A DNA stretch of 64,000 nucleotides from Pedobacter gandavensis (GTDB lineage Bacteria > Bacteroidota > Bacteroidia > Sphingobacteriales > Sphingobacteriaceae): contig NZ_WNXC01000007.1 in the NCBI RefSeq assembly GCF_014172405.1, positions 248,001 through 312,000 on the forward strand, in the 5' to 3' direction. This document shows, piece by piece, positions 1 to 8,962 of this stretch. Numbering within the stretch: position 1 is the stretch's first letter; the number at the start of each line of letters is the position of its first letter. Under the pieces are notes generated by a model. The model searched no databases. It saw nothing but the letters and a program-made list of their open reading frames with translations, and had not been told where the DNA came from. The position numbers were made by a program, and so were the translations under genes.

Positions 1-28
1 TCAGCAAATTTCTTAGGTTTAAGACCAA

Positions 29-922
29 ATGACAAAAGGGACAATAAAGACGGTTGGGATTGGAGTATTATTTTCAATGCTTTGGGCATCTGCCTCTGTA
101 GCTACTAAATTCGGCGTACGATCGGCACCACCACTGATCCTGGCCAATCTTCGTTTTTTCCTGGCAGGGATTGTCCTGCTCGGCTATTGTTACGGCATCA
201 GTAAAGATAAAATTTACCGCCTTCCTACTGCTACAGAATGGAAACAGCTGGCCATTTTCGGCTTCCTCAATACCGCCGTGTACCTCGGACTGTATGTCTA
301 TGCGATGAAATTCACTGCAGCAGGGATCGGCAGTCTGGCGGTGTCCACCAATCCCCTACTCATCGTGCTTTTTTCATCCTGGCTGATGGGTAGAAAACCT
401 TCCGCAGCAGAAATATTAAGTATCATTCTTGGGATGGCCGGCATCGCTTTCGCCACCTATCCATTATTAGGAAATCAAAGTACCAGTTTAATGGGAATAG
501 GACTACTCATGCTCAGTATGGTGGTGGTTTCTTTTGCCAGCGTGTACTATGCCAGGGTAACCTGGACTTTACCAAACCTGCTGATCAATGGATGGCAAGT
601 TAGCCTCGGTGGGCTTTTCTTACTCCCGGTGACCGCCATTTTTGGCGATATCCCCGCTTTCCGGCCCGACGCCACCTTTTGGTATTCGGTATTGTGGCTG
701 AGTCTTGCTGTTTCCGTAATCGGGCTGATCTGCTGGTTCTATCTATTGAAACTTGACACCGTAAAAGCCTCGTTATGGCTGTTTCTATGCCCTTTATTCG
801 GTTTTTCTTATGCCTGGTGGCTAATGAATGAACCCATCACCTGGTATACCATTTGTGGCACCTTTCTCGTGGTCTTAGGTCTGTATATCGGCCAGCGACA
901 ACGTATGAAAAAAGCCAAATAA
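29..922 (+). CDS. EamA/DMT-family transporter
   Basis: A 297-residue inner-membrane protein of the drug/metabolite transporter superfamily, probably exporting a small metabolite; the substrate cannot be told from sequence. About ten hydrophobic segments are visible, arranged as two EamA repeats. The first has the family hallmark PPLILANLRFFLAGI (residues 34-48) after an N-terminal helix. The length is normal for the family. The protein ends in a short basic cytoplasmic tail. The gene stands alone, transcribed towards the M13 peptidase gene. The 28 bases before the ATG are too few to judge its promoter. The family call is firm and the function is open. Confidence 0.85.
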   Translation: MTKGTIKTVGIGVLFSMLWASASVATKFGVRSAPPLILANLRFFLAGIVLLGYCYGISKDKIYRLPTATEWKQLAIFGFLNTAVYLGLYVYAMKFTAAGIGSLAVSTNPLLIVLFSSWLMGRKPSAAEILSIILGMAGIAFATYPLLGNQSTSLMGIGLLMLSMVVVSFASVYYARVTWTLPNLLINGWQVSLGGLFLLPVTAIFGDIPAFRPDATFWYSVLWLSLAVSVIGLICWFYLLKLDTVKASLWLFLCPLFGFSYAWWLMNEPITWYTICGTFLVVLGLYIGQRQRMKKAK

Positions 923-965
923 AGAAACAACTCCCTGGTTCTCATATCATAATTTTCATAGTATC

Positions 966-981
966 ACACAATAAATTGTGT
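966..981. repeat. Short perfect inverted repeat upstream of the M13 peptidase
   Basis: ACACAA (966-971), four-base loop, TTGTGT (976-981). No T-run follows, so it is not a typical terminator. It could be a protein-binding dyad. It is short enough to be chance. Confidence 0.25.
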
Positions 982-1015
982 TAAAATATGTTAAATAGAT
1001 ATAAAACCCAAGGCA

Positions 1016-1102
1016 ATGAAAGCGATAAAGATAGTTCTATTTACGGGTGTCATATTCAGAAGGCTAGGATTAACCAAACTCTATTACTGGTTCAACAAGT
1101 AA
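1016..1102 (+). CDS. Possible 28-residue peptide ORF
   Basis: An ATG preceded by AAGGC opens a 28-codon frame ending in TAA at 1100-1102. The peptide is hydrophobic near its start and basic and aromatic at its end. No family is recognised. It lies in the 276-bp gap between the transporter and the M13 peptidase, just downstream of a small inverted repeat. It could be a small membrane peptide, a leader peptide, or chance. Conservation in related genomes would decide. Confidence 0.25.
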   Translation: MKAIKIVLFTGVIFRRLGLTKLYYWFNK

Positions 1103-1198
1103 TATTTTTAATAGATATATGGTTTGTTTCCAACGATTTCCTACATTCATCTTTTGAGGGATAAGGGGATAAATCTGGCTCTCTACTAACTTAAATTT

Positions 1199-3232
1199 AT
1201 GACTACTAAACTGAAAAGCTATTTTGCTGCATTGGGGATGCTGGCAGCCAGCTACACTGCAAATGCACAATCGCAGATGAAATTTATTGATCCTGCAAAT
1301 ATGGATCTTACCGTTAAACCAGGTGATGACTTCTATCAATATGCCAGCGGCACCTGGATCAAAAACAATCCTGTTCCTGCTAAAGAAACCCGATGGGGAA
1401 GCTTCAATGCGCTCCGCGACTTCAACATCAATGCTGTAAAAGGATTGGTGCAAAACGCAGCGGCTGATAAATCCGCTCCTGCTGGTTCTGTAAAAAGACG
1501 CGTTGGCGATTTTTATGCTGCAGCGATGGACAGTGTGACGATTGAAAAATTAGGCTATACACCGATTAAAGCTGACCTGGAAAAGATCAAGCAAATCAAA
1601 GACCTTCAAGGAATTCTTGACCATGCTGCTTACCTGAGAACCACTGGTCTGGCTTCACCAATGTTCAGTTTTTATGTTGGACAAGACAGAAAGAACGTCA
1701 ACAAATATATGGCGCAACTTGGGCAGGGAGGAACTTCCTTACCTGACCGTGATTATTATTTGAAAGACGACAGCAGAAGTGTAAAAATCAGAGAAGCTTA
1801 CGATAAGTACATGACCACTTTGTTTACCCTAACCGGTAACAGTCCTGCGGAAGCAAAGAAAAAAGCTGCTACCGTAATGGCCATTGAAAAACAACTGGCA
1901 GAAGCGCAAATGGCAAGAGTGGAAATGCGTGACCCACATAAAACTTATAATAAATTTACAGTTGCCGCCTTTAGTAAAACCACACCTCAACTGAACTGGG
2001 CAACGATGCTTCCTAAATTTAAGGTGACAGGTCAGGATACCATTTTGGTTTCTTCTCCAAAATTCTTTGTCAGCCTGGATGGTTTATTAAAAACTGTTCC
2101 TGTGGCCGATTGGAAAACTTACCTGGAGTGGAATGTACTAAAATCATCCGCTTCTAACCTGAGCAGTCCTTTTGTAAATGCCTCCTTTGCCTTTACACAA
2201 GCACAGACTGGCCAGAAAATACAGACCCCAAGATGGCAACGCATGTCGCAACTTACCGATGGTACCATTGGTGAATTGCTGGGACAATTGTATGTGGCAA
2301 AATATTTCAAGCCAGATGCTAAAGTCCGCATGACAGAACTAATTTCAAACCTTAGAAAAGCATTTGAGATCAGAATTAATAATCTGGACTGGATGAGCAA
2401 TGATACTAAAGGAAAAGCACTGGAAAAATTAAATGCTTTTGTTCCTAAAATCGGCTACCCAGACAAATGGAAAAACTATGAAGGCCTAACCATTACCCGG
2501 ACTACTTATTTCCAAAACTTACGCAATGCTGGTGCATGGGGATACAATGAAATGGTTACCCAGTTGGGTAAACCAGTAGATCGTACCCGTTTCGGCATGA
2601 CTCCTCCTACTGTAAACGCGTATTACAGTCCAACAATGAACGAGATTGTGTTCCCTGCCGGGATTCTTCAGTTTCCTTTCTTCGATCCTAATGCTGATGA
2701 TGCAGTAAATTATGGTGGTATCGGTGCCGTTATCGGTCACGAAATGTCCCATGGATTTGATGATTCCGGAAGTCAGTATGACAAAGACGGAAACTTACGC
2801 AACTGGTGGAGTCCGGAAGACAAGGCTAAATTTGAAGCAAAAACGAAAGCCCTGGGCGAGCAGTTTGACGCATACACCGTTCTTGATACCATTCACGTGA
2901 TCGGGAAACTAACTATGGGAGAAAACATCGGTGACCTTGGTGGTTTAAATGCGGCATATACTGCGTTCAAAATGACAAAACAAGGGCAGTCGGAAGATAA
3001 AATTGATGGTTTTACGCCTGATCAACGCTTCTTCTTATCCTGGGCTCAGGTGTGGAGAGGAAATATCCTGGATGAAACCGCAGCACAGCTGATCAAAACA
3101 GACCCACACGCTCCTGGTCCATTTAGAACAATCGGCGCTCCGGTAAATATGGATGCCTGGTATAAAGCTTTTGATGTGAAACCTGGTGATAAATTATACA
3201 AAAAACCAGAAGACAGAATCAGGATGTGGTAA
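1199..3232 (+). CDS. Secreted M13-family (neprilysin/PepO-like) zinc metallopeptidase
   Basis: A 677-residue endopeptidase expected to cleave peptides outside the cytoplasm. Residues 1-24 form a signal peptide (hydrophobic core ending ANAQ). The peptidase_M13_N domain runs to about residue 430 and the catalytic domain follows. The zinc site is HEMSH (H514, E515, H518), with the third ligand E575 in ENIGDLGG. The substrate-binding NAYY motif lies about 40 residues before HEMSH. The protein ends in RMW, close to the conserved C-terminal tryptophan of the family. Length and motif order are those of an intact enzyme. The gene is followed at once by a strong intrinsic terminator, so it is monocistronic. 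Confidence 0.95.
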   Translation: MTTKLKSYFAALGMLAASYTANAQSQMKFIDPANMDLTVKPGDDFYQYASGTWIKNNPVPAKETRWGSFNALRDFNINAVKGLVQNAAADKSAPAGSVKRRVGDFYAAAMDSVTIEKLGYTPIKADLEKIKQIKDLQGILDHAAYLRTTGLASPMFSFYVGQDRKNVNKYMAQLGQGGTSLPDRDYYLKDDSRSVKIREAYDKYMTTLFTLTGNSPAEAKKKAATVMAIEKQLAEAQMARVEMRDPHKTYNKFTVAAFSKTTPQLNWATMLPKFKVTGQDTILVSSPKFFVSLDGLLKTVPVADWKTYLEWNVLKSSASNLSSPFVNASFAFTQAQTGQKIQTPRWQRMSQLTDGTIGELLGQLYVAKYFKPDAKVRMTELISNLRKAFEIRINNLDWMSNDTKGKALEKLNAFVPKIGYPDKWKNYEGLTITRTTYFQNLRNAGAWGYNEMVTQLGKPVDRTRFGMTPPTVNAYYSPTMNEIVFPAGILQFPFFDPNADDAVNYGGIGAVIGHEMSHGFDDSGSQYDKDGNLRNWWSPEDKAKFEAKTKALGEQFDAYTVLDTIHVIGKLTMGENIGDLGGLNAAYTAFKMTKQGQSEDKIDGFTPDQRFFLSWAQVWRGNILDETAAQLIKTDPHAPGPFRTIGAPVNMDAWYKAFDVKPGDKLYKKPEDRIRMW

Positions 3233-3251
3233 TCCAAACTGCATTTAAAGT

Positions 3252-3290
3252 AAAGCGCGGTCTCCTATTTAAGGAAGGCCGCGCTTTTTT
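3252..3290 (+). terminator. Intrinsic terminator of the M13 peptidase gene
   Basis: A 9-bp perfect stem AAAGCGCGG (3252-3260) / CCGCGCTTT (3279-3287) running into six Ts, 19 bp after the stop codon. Confidence 0.9.
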
Positions 3291-3334
3291 GTTATCTTGC
3301 GGCTCAGCTGTAAACTTATGGCTTACTATAAAAA

Positions 3335-3997
3335 ATGAACATCATCACGCTAACTGCCGACGGCTCCAACACCTTATTTAACGAAACGATTGGCGAACAT
3401 TACCATTCTAAACATGGTGCTTTACAAGAAAGTAAACATGTTTTTATTGAAGCTGGATTAAAACATGTAGCTGCAAACCAACGCGAAATCTCCATTCTGG
3501 AAATCGGATTTGGTACAGGTCTCAACTTCTTAATGACATTGGAATATGCCGTAGCACAAAATCTGGAGGTTAAATACACCGGATTAGAAGCCTTTCCATT
3601 AGAAATGGAAGCCTTAAAATCTACTGGTTATCAGCAATATGTTCCAGAAAACATTTGGAACAGTTTAGAAAACAATTATTTAAATGCATTAAAAGCACCG
3701 GTAACCCTTTTACCTGGTCAGGAGTTATCTATCCCGCACATTACACTAGATCAATATCAAAGCCCGGCTACGTTCGACTTGGTTTACTATGATGCCTTTT
3801 CCGTACAACATCAACCGGAAATGTGGTCAGATGAAATCATTGCCCATACCTGTAGTTTCCTAAAACCCGGTGGAACATTCGTTACCTATGCCATCACCGG
3901 AAAATTAAAACGTGCCTTAAAAAGTAATGGTTTTACCATTGAAAAGCTGCCTGGTGCACCTGGAAAAAGGGAAATGCTACGAGGAACGAAGTTGTAA
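3335..3997 (+). CDS. mnmD: Stand-alone tRNA mnm5s2U34 methyltransferase MnmD (DUF752)
   Basis: A 220-residue S-adenosylmethionine-dependent methyltransferase that makes the last methyl transfer (nm5s2U to mnm5s2U) at wobble U34 of tRNAs. It corresponds to the N-terminal half of enterobacterial MnmC. The C-terminal FAD oxidase half is absent, as is usual in Bacteroidota. Visible motifs are the SAM-binding loop LEIGFGTGLN (55-64), YYDAFS (151-156), KPGG (177-180) and the conserved end PGAPGKREML (206-215). It starts shortly after the terminator of the M13 gene. The following aldo/keto reductase is 126 bp away and probably separate. Confidence 0.9.
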   Translation: MNIITLTADGSNTLFNETIGEHYHSKHGALQESKHVFIEAGLKHVAANQREISILEIGFGTGLNFLMTLEYAVAQNLEVKYTGLEAFPLEMEALKSTGYQQYVPENIWNSLENNYLNALKAPVTLLPGQELSIPHITLDQYQSPATFDLVYYDAFSVQHQPEMWSDEIIAHTCSFLKPGGTFVTYAITGKLKRALKSNGFTIEKLPGAPGKREMLRGTKL

Positions 3998-4068
3998 ATC
4001 ATGTCATTTTCCATTGCTAATGGTAGAGAATACAACAATTCATTCTTTTTTATTGTTAAATAGATACA

Positions 4069-4087
4069 CCCTTAAAATACTTAAGGG
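4069..4087. repeat. 7-bp inverted repeat before the aldo/keto reductase
   Basis: CCCTTAA (4069-4075) and TTAAGGG (4081-4087) separated by five bases. There is no following T-run. It could be an operator or a weak transcript-end hairpin between mnmD and the reductase. Confidence 0.3.
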
Positions 4088-4123
4088 CATTCAACGAACA
4101 ATGATAACAACAGATAGCTGGTA

Positions 4124-5074
4124 ATGGAAAAAAGAAAATTAGGCAACTCCGATTTATTTGTATACCCCGTCACTTTTGGTGGGAATGTTTTTGGCTGGAC
4201 CATTGACGAAGCTAAATCATTTGAGATATTAGATGGCTTTACCGAAGCCGGTTTCAACTTCATAGATACTGCAGATGTGTATTCCAGATGGAATCCAGGG
4301 AACGCTGGTGGAGAATCTGAAACCATTATCGGTAACTGGATGGAGCAGCGAAAAAACCGTAATGAAGTCATCATTGCCACTAAAGTAGGTGCAGATATGG
4401 GCGCCGGGAAATCTTTATCTAAAAAGACCATCCTGGAAGGCGTAGATGCTTCCCTGAAAAGGCTAAAAACAGATTACATAGACCTTTACCAGAGTCATTA
4501 CGACGATCCAAATACACCTATCGCTGAAACCCTGGAAGCTTATGATGAGCTGATCAAGGCAGGAAAAATCCGTTGGATTGGGGCTTCAAACTACTCCGCA
4601 GCACGCTTAAAAGAAGCTATGGAAACTGCTCAGAAATTAAGTCTCCCTAAATACCAGACTTTCCAACCGGAATATAATTTGTATGCCAGGGAAGCATATG
4701 AAAAAGAGCTGGAGCAGGTAGCGATAGATTATAAACTTGGTGTAATCAATTACTATGCGCTAGCTAGTGGTTTTTTAACTGGTAAATATCGCTCAGCGGC
4801 CGACTTAAATAAAAGTCAGCGTGGTGGCGGCATTCAAAAATACATGAACGACCGTGGTTTTAAAATACTGAAAGCATTAGATGAAGTATCCGAGCAATAC
4901 AATGCTACGCCGGCAAGTGTATCTTTGGCCTGGTTGATTTCCCGTCCCTCTATAACGGCACCAATTGCCAGTGTGACGAACCTTTCGCAATTAGAAGACC
5001 TTAAAAAAGCTGCGCTGTTAAAATTAAACACAGAAGATATCGCAATTCTGGACGAAGCAAGTAGCTGGAAATAA
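4124..5074 (+). CDS. Aldo/keto reductase
   Basis: A 316-residue NADPH-dependent oxidoreductase of the AKR superfamily with a TIM-barrel fold. The catalytic tetrad is complete: D48 and Y53 in FIDTADVY, K87 in IATKVG and H125 in YQSHYDD. The C-terminal part has the cofactor-loop region RPSITAPIASV. It most resembles bacterial oxidoreductases of the YajO/Tas (AKR11-12) type; the physiological carbonyl substrate is unknown. The gene stands alone between a short dyad and a strong terminator. Confidence 0.9.
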   Translation: MEKRKLGNSDLFVYPVTFGGNVFGWTIDEAKSFEILDGFTEAGFNFIDTADVYSRWNPGNAGGESETIIGNWMEQRKNRNEVIIATKVGADMGAGKSLSKKTILEGVDASLKRLKTDYIDLYQSHYDDPNTPIAETLEAYDELIKAGKIRWIGASNYSAARLKEAMETAQKLSLPKYQTFQPEYNLYAREAYEKELEQVAIDYKLGVINYYALASGFLTGKYRSAADLNKSQRGGGIQKYMNDRGFKILKALDEVSEQYNATPASVSLAWLISRPSITAPIASVTNLSQLEDLKKAALLKLNTEDIAILDEASSWK

Positions 5075-5111
5075 CGCCTGGATACTTGTAAAAATAATAA
5101 GACATCACTGT

Positions 5112-5153
5112 AAACGCCTTGCTAAAGAAAATTTGGCAAGGCGTTTGTCTTTA
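5112..5153 (+). terminator. Intrinsic terminator of the aldo/keto reductase gene
   Basis: An 11-bp perfect stem (5112-5122 with 5136-5146, AAACGCCTTGC and its complement) followed by a T-rich stretch. Confidence 0.8.
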
Positions 5154-5197
5154 TGTGTAAATTACTAAATTACGCATCTAAAGAACAGCTATAGAAC

Positions 5198-6313
5198 ATG
5201 AAGAACACCAGCACTCAACCATTTAATGCAAAATTAGCGATAGTCTTGTTCTCTATTATTTCTTTAGGATATTTGGCCATTTTAGGACAAACCTTACTTG
5301 CACCCTTACTTACGTCATTTTTATTAGCCATTTTACTCTTACCTATGGCTAATTTTCTAGAGCAGAAATGCCGACTGAAAAGGAGTATGGCTTCCATCAT
5401 TTCGGTTGTCCTGATGATTGCCGTGATCAGCAGTATTCTGTTTTTTCTGATCAACCAACTGACGGATCTTTGGCAAGACTGGCCTTTATTGAAACAACAA
5501 GGGGAAACCTCTTTCCATGAGCTCCAACACTGGATTTCCGCTAACTTTGGCGTGAATGCCCAAAAACAAATAGAATTTGTAAAAGAGGGTGCTTCGAAAG
5601 CATTATCTACCAGCGCTGTAGTGGTTGGCACAACCTTGCTCACCCTCTCCACCTCTTTATTGTTCTTATTTTTCCTGCTGCTGTTTACTTTTTTCCTACT
5701 CAATTACAGAAAGGTCTTGTTCAGCTTTTTGACCTCTGTATTTGAAGAACAACACACGGAAAAAGTGAGTGAGATTGTAAGACAAATTCAATACATCATC
5801 AAGAAATACATCACTGGATTATTCCTTCAAATGTTCATTGTAACCAGCTTAATGATGTTGGTCCTTTGGGTGTTGGGCGTAAAATATGCGGTTCTACTGG
5901 GCTTAATTACCGGGATTTTTAACATCATCCCCTACATTGGAATATTTACAGCATTAGTAATCAGTATCCTGATCACCTTTGCCACTGCTGGTGCAGCGAA
6001 AGTACTGCTGGTCATCATCGCCTTTATTGCAGTTCATACTTTAGACGGGAATATCTTGATGCCATTAGTGGTTGGCTCTAAAGTGAAAATCAATGCCTTG
6101 TTCGCTTTTATTGGCATCGTAATCGGAGAAATGGTCTGGGGTATTTCGGGTATGTTTTTATGTATCCCCTACCTGGCGATGTTGAAGATCATATTTGATC
6201 GTATAGACTCGCTAAAACCATGGGGAATTCTACTTGGTGGCGATGAGAAACCGGAAAAGAAAAGAAAGGTTTACCGCCTCAGCAAGAACATCAAATTAGA
6301 AGAACAAGAATAA
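5198..6313 (+). CDS. AI-2E family transporter (PerM/TqsA-like)
   Basis: A 371-residue inner-membrane protein with about eight hydrophobic segments. Paired helices at 12-50, helices near 65-87 and 140-168, and a C-terminal group carry the family signature NIIPYIG (242-248). The C-terminal tail is basic and cytoplasmic. Members export AI-2 or ions, or act as sodium/proton antiporters; the substrate here cannot be told. It is the first gene of an apparent operon: the next gene starts 24 bp after its stop and mazG follows 11 bp after that. Confidence 0.85.
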   Translation: MKNTSTQPFNAKLAIVLFSIISLGYLAILGQTLLAPLLTSFLLAILLLPMANFLEQKCRLKRSMASIISVVLMIAVISSILFFLINQLTDLWQDWPLLKQQGETSFHELQHWISANFGVNAQKQIEFVKEGASKALSTSAVVVGTTLLTLSTSLLFLFFLLLFTFFLLNYRKVLFSFLTSVFEEQHTEKVSEIVRQIQYIIKKYITGLFLQMFIVTSLMMLVLWVLGVKYAVLLGLITGIFNIIPYIGIFTALVISILITFATAGAAKVLLVIIAFIAVHTLDGNILMPLVVGSKVKINALFAFIGIVIGEMVWGISGMFLCIPYLAMLKIIFDRIDSLKPWGILLGGDEKPEKKRKVYRLSKNIKLEEQE

Positions 6314-6337
6314 ATCTATAGTGTAGGATCCGAGCTT

Positions 6338-6634
6338 ATGAAAGAGAACCGTTCACCGCATATTTTAAATACCTCTGCCAATCTTTTAGGACTTTGCTTT
6401 ATTGTACTGACCTCCATTAAGGTATCCAAAATGCAGGACGTTACCTTGATTGACGAGACCACCGCATTGGCCATTCTCCTGTTTATGACCAGCTGTATCC
6501 TTTCTTTTATCTCTATGGGAAAACCATTGGGTAACAGTCAGCGCCTGGAAAAAGTGGCGGACATTATCTTCTTATCTGGCTTGCTGGTTCTTTTTTTAAC
6601 CACAATGATGATTACCTTTAACGTCATTCAATAA
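6338..6634 (+). CDS. Small membrane protein, three predicted transmembrane helices
   Basis: A 98-residue protein of unknown function. Three hydrophobic stretches are visible (about 15-30, 42-60 and 74-94), separated by short polar loops. No motif or named domain is recognised. It lies between the AI-2E transporter (24 bp upstream) and mazG (11 bp downstream), so it is almost certainly co-transcribed. Tight spacing and reading-frame integrity support it as a real gene. Confidence 0.7.
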   Translation: MKENRSPHILNTSANLLGLCFIVLTSIKVSKMQDVTLIDETTALAILLFMTSCILSFISMGKPLGNSQRLEKVADIIFLSGLLVLFLTTMMITFNVIQ

Positions 6635-6645
6635 AACACAACACA

Positions 6646-7452
6646 ATGCCCAATCATATCGCCCCATTAACCGCTGCAGATCCAGCAACCGCATTTCAGA
6701 GATTATTAACTGTATTAGATACGCTTCGTACCGACTGCCCATGGGATAAAAAACAAACCATGGAAACCCTTCGCCATTTAACCATAGAGGAAACCTACGA
6801 ATTGTCGGACGCCATACTTGAAGGAGATCTGGAAGAAGTGAAAAAAGAACTTGGTGATGTGATGATGCACCTGGTATTTTATGCTAGAATTGCTTCTGAA
6901 ACCAACGATTTTACCATTGTTGATGTCTTGAATAGCGTTTGTGATAAACTCATCAACCGTCACCCACACATTTATGGTGATGTGGAGGTCAAAGATGAAC
7001 ACGATGTGAAACGCAATTGGGAACAAATCAAACTAAAAGAAGGCAATAAATCTGTGTTGGCAGGTGTTCCAGCAGGCTTGCCTTCCCTGGTTAAAGCCAG
7101 TAGAATTCAGGAAAAAGCCAGAGGTGTAGGTTTCGACTGGGACGATAAAACTCAGGTTTGGGAGAAAGTAGAAGAAGAACTTCAGGAGTTTAAAGACGAA
7201 TACAATACCAAAGACCATGAGGCGATAGATGTAGAAAAGGCGGAAGAAGAATTTGGAGATCTGCTATTCTCACTGATCAATTATGCCCGTTTCATCAATA
7301 TCAATCCAGAAAATGCACTGGAAAAGACCAATAAAAAATTCATCAAGAGGTTCCAATATTTGGAAAGTAAAGCGAAAGAAAACGGCAAAGCTTTACAAGA
7401 TATGACCCTTGCTGAAATGGATGTCTATTGGAATGAAGCCAAAAAGGTTTAA
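6646..7452 (+). CDS. mazG: MazG nucleoside triphosphate pyrophosphohydrolase
   Basis: A 268-residue all-alpha NTP pyrophosphatase that hydrolyses (d)NTPs to NMP and PPi, cleaning up aberrant nucleotides. It has two tandem MazG domains, as in the E. coli enzyme. The N-terminal one carries CPWDKKQT, then EETYE (48-52) and ELGD (68-71), the magnesium-binding EExxE and ExxD motifs. The C-terminal domain repeats the pattern in VEEELQEF and EEEFGDLLF. Its length equals that of E. coli MazG. It is the last gene of the three-gene operon and ends just before a strong bidirectional terminator. Confidence 0.95.
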   Translation: MPNHIAPLTAADPATAFQRLLTVLDTLRTDCPWDKKQTMETLRHLTIEETYELSDAILEGDLEEVKKELGDVMMHLVFYARIASETNDFTIVDVLNSVCDKLINRHPHIYGDVEVKDEHDVKRNWEQIKLKEGNKSVLAGVPAGLPSLVKASRIQEKARGVGFDWDDKTQVWEKVEEELQEFKDEYNTKDHEAIDVEKAEEEFGDLLFSLINYARFININPENALEKTNKKFIKRFQYLESKAKENGKALQDMTLAEMDVYWNEAKKV

Positions 7453-7480
7453 CGCTATTTTTATCTTTTCCATAAATGAA

Positions 7481-7522
7481 AAAGCCCTGAGTTCAAATCA
7501 AATTTGAGCTCAGGGCTTTTTT
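7481..7522. terminator. Bidirectional terminator between mazG and the DEAD-box-like gene
   Basis: An 11-bp stem AAAGCCCTGAG (7481-7491) / CTCAGGGCTTT (7509-7519), extended inward by TCAAAT/ATTTGA. It is followed by Ts on the plus strand and preceded by As, so it can serve both convergent genes. Confidence 0.9.
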
Positions 7523-7542
7523 CATGGTAACAGGCAATCGGA

Positions 7543-8841
7543 TTAGCCGTGTTTCTTTTTCATGGTCATCTTAGCCTTCTGGCCGATACCATAATTATAA
7601 TCTTTTGTATTACTCTCTTTCTTGTCATGGAAAGCGCCACCACCAGCCGGGCTCACATTCTTCTCTTTAACAATTCTACTTTTATCGATACCACCGGTTT
7701 TTGCTACTTTATCAATCACCAATCCTTCTGGTAAATCCATAACTGTTAGCTTTTTACCGACAGATTGCTCTATCTTTTTCACTTCTACCAATTCCATATC
7801 TGTAGCAAAAGTAATGGCGACTACATCTTCGTCTCCAGTTTTAAGCACTCTGCTTAAGAAAGTTTCCTTTTGCTCAGGAACTTCAAAATGGAAGATAAAA
7901 GGGATACCAGAAAGGTCAAGGCTACCTGAACCTTCATTGGCAACGATTAATATTCTGGCTTCAGGAATTTCCTTAAAATCTTCGATATGATCGAATCCAT
8001 CCTCATCAAAAAACAAAGGATTCAAGACAGAAACCTCTCCTGGTTTTGCAGAATGCAGAGTTTTACCTAGTTTTTGTGCAGTTAAACGTGTATTTACAAA
8101 AACGACTACCTTATCAAACACCTCATCATCTCTCAACAACATATTGAGTAAATTCACTTTGGTTTTATGATTAGGAACTGGATATAAAATCAATTCATGC
8201 GTATTTGCCTCGCTCTCACCAAGGTCTTCCACTTCCAAAGTAGTTGGGAAATGTAGGAACTGATCGATCATATTGTTCAATTTTTCATGAACAACAGTGG
8301 TAAAGATCAGGTGTTGACATTTACCAGCGCTTCTTGCCAACTCACATACCGGAAGTTGCATCCCTTGTTTCACAATCACTTCTGCATCATCTACGATGAA
8401 CATTTGCAGCTTGCTCAGATTTAAACCTAGTTTCAGATAAATCGCACGTGCTCTTGTTGGCAAAGCCACCACGATATCCACACCATCTACCAGATCCAGT
8501 ACATCCTGCTCAGTTCCTCCGTTTCCGTATAAACCCATAATACGGAGGTTTTTATTTTTATTTAGCTTCTCAAATTCTTCAATCACCTCTAATACCTTTT
8601 CCTTAGAAGGAACAAGGATCAGCACTTTTGGCGCTTCATCTGTGCTGTATTTCAGGCGCATTAGAACCCCAAGCACATAGTTCGTAGTTTTACCTGAACC
8701 TTCAGGACCAACAGCGATGATATCCTGTCCGCCAAGAATTCTTGACATTGTTTTTGCCTGAATCTCTTTCGCAGATATATATCCGGCATCAGTCATTGAC
8801 GTTACCAGTTGCTTGCTTAGTTTTAATTTCTCTAATGACAC
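7543..8841 (-). CDS. DEAD-box-like helicase protein with degenerate motifs
   Basis: A 432-residue two-lobed SF2 protein starting at GTG (8841-8839). It has a Q-motif-like start (residues 5-27, ending in AKEIQAKT), Walker A GPEGSGKT (45-52) and an Ib-like PTRAR, plus a basic C-terminal tail (about 380-432). Motif II reads VDDAE (150-154) instead of DEAD. The SAT motif is replaced by FTT. Motif V is NEGSGSLDL (302-310) and motif VI lacks HRxGR (SRVLKTGDED, 330-339). ATP binding looks possible but hydrolysis and unwinding are doubtful. A longer frame to 9054 exists. I reject it because its extension is hydrophobic, contains the likely promoter and overlaps the divergent gene. Confidence 0.8.
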   Translation of the reverse strand: MSLEKLKLSKQLVTSMTDAGYISAKEIQAKTMSRILGGQDIIAVGPEGSGKTTNYVLGVLMRLKYSTDEAPKVLILVPSKEKVLEVIEEFEKLNKNKNLRIMGLYGNGGTEQDVLDLVDGVDIVVALPTRARAIYLKLGLNLSKLQMFIVDDAEVIVKQGMQLPVCELARSAGKCQHLIFTTVVHEKLNNMIDQFLHFPTTLEVEDLGESEANTHELILYPVPNHKTKVNLLNMLLRDDEVFDKVVVFVNTRLTAQKLGKTLHSAKPGEVSVLNPLFFDEDGFDHIEDFKEIPEARILIVANEGSGSLDLSGIPFIFHFEVPEQKETFLSRVLKTGDEDVVAITFATDMELVEVKKIEQSVGKKLTVMDLPEGLVIDKVAKTGGIDKSRIVKEKNVSPAGGGAFHDKKESNTKDYNYGIGQKAKMTMKKKHG

Positions 8842-8868
8842 AGTTTCTCTATTAATATTATTATTCTG

Positions 8869-8876
8869 CAAATTTA
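8869..8876 (-). promoter_or_regulatory. -7 element TAAATTTG of the DEAD-box-like gene
   Basis: Matches the Bacteroidota -7 consensus TAnnTTTG on the minus strand and lies 27 bp before the proposed GTG start. No clear -33 TTG is seen. It supports the short start for this gene. Confidence 0.5.
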
Positions 8877-8962
8877 CGTAATATTTAATTGAGGTCTGTA
8901 GCCTTTTATAATTCAGGAAACATAATAGTAGAAATATCAGATAATAGCCTTTAATTTGAAGG

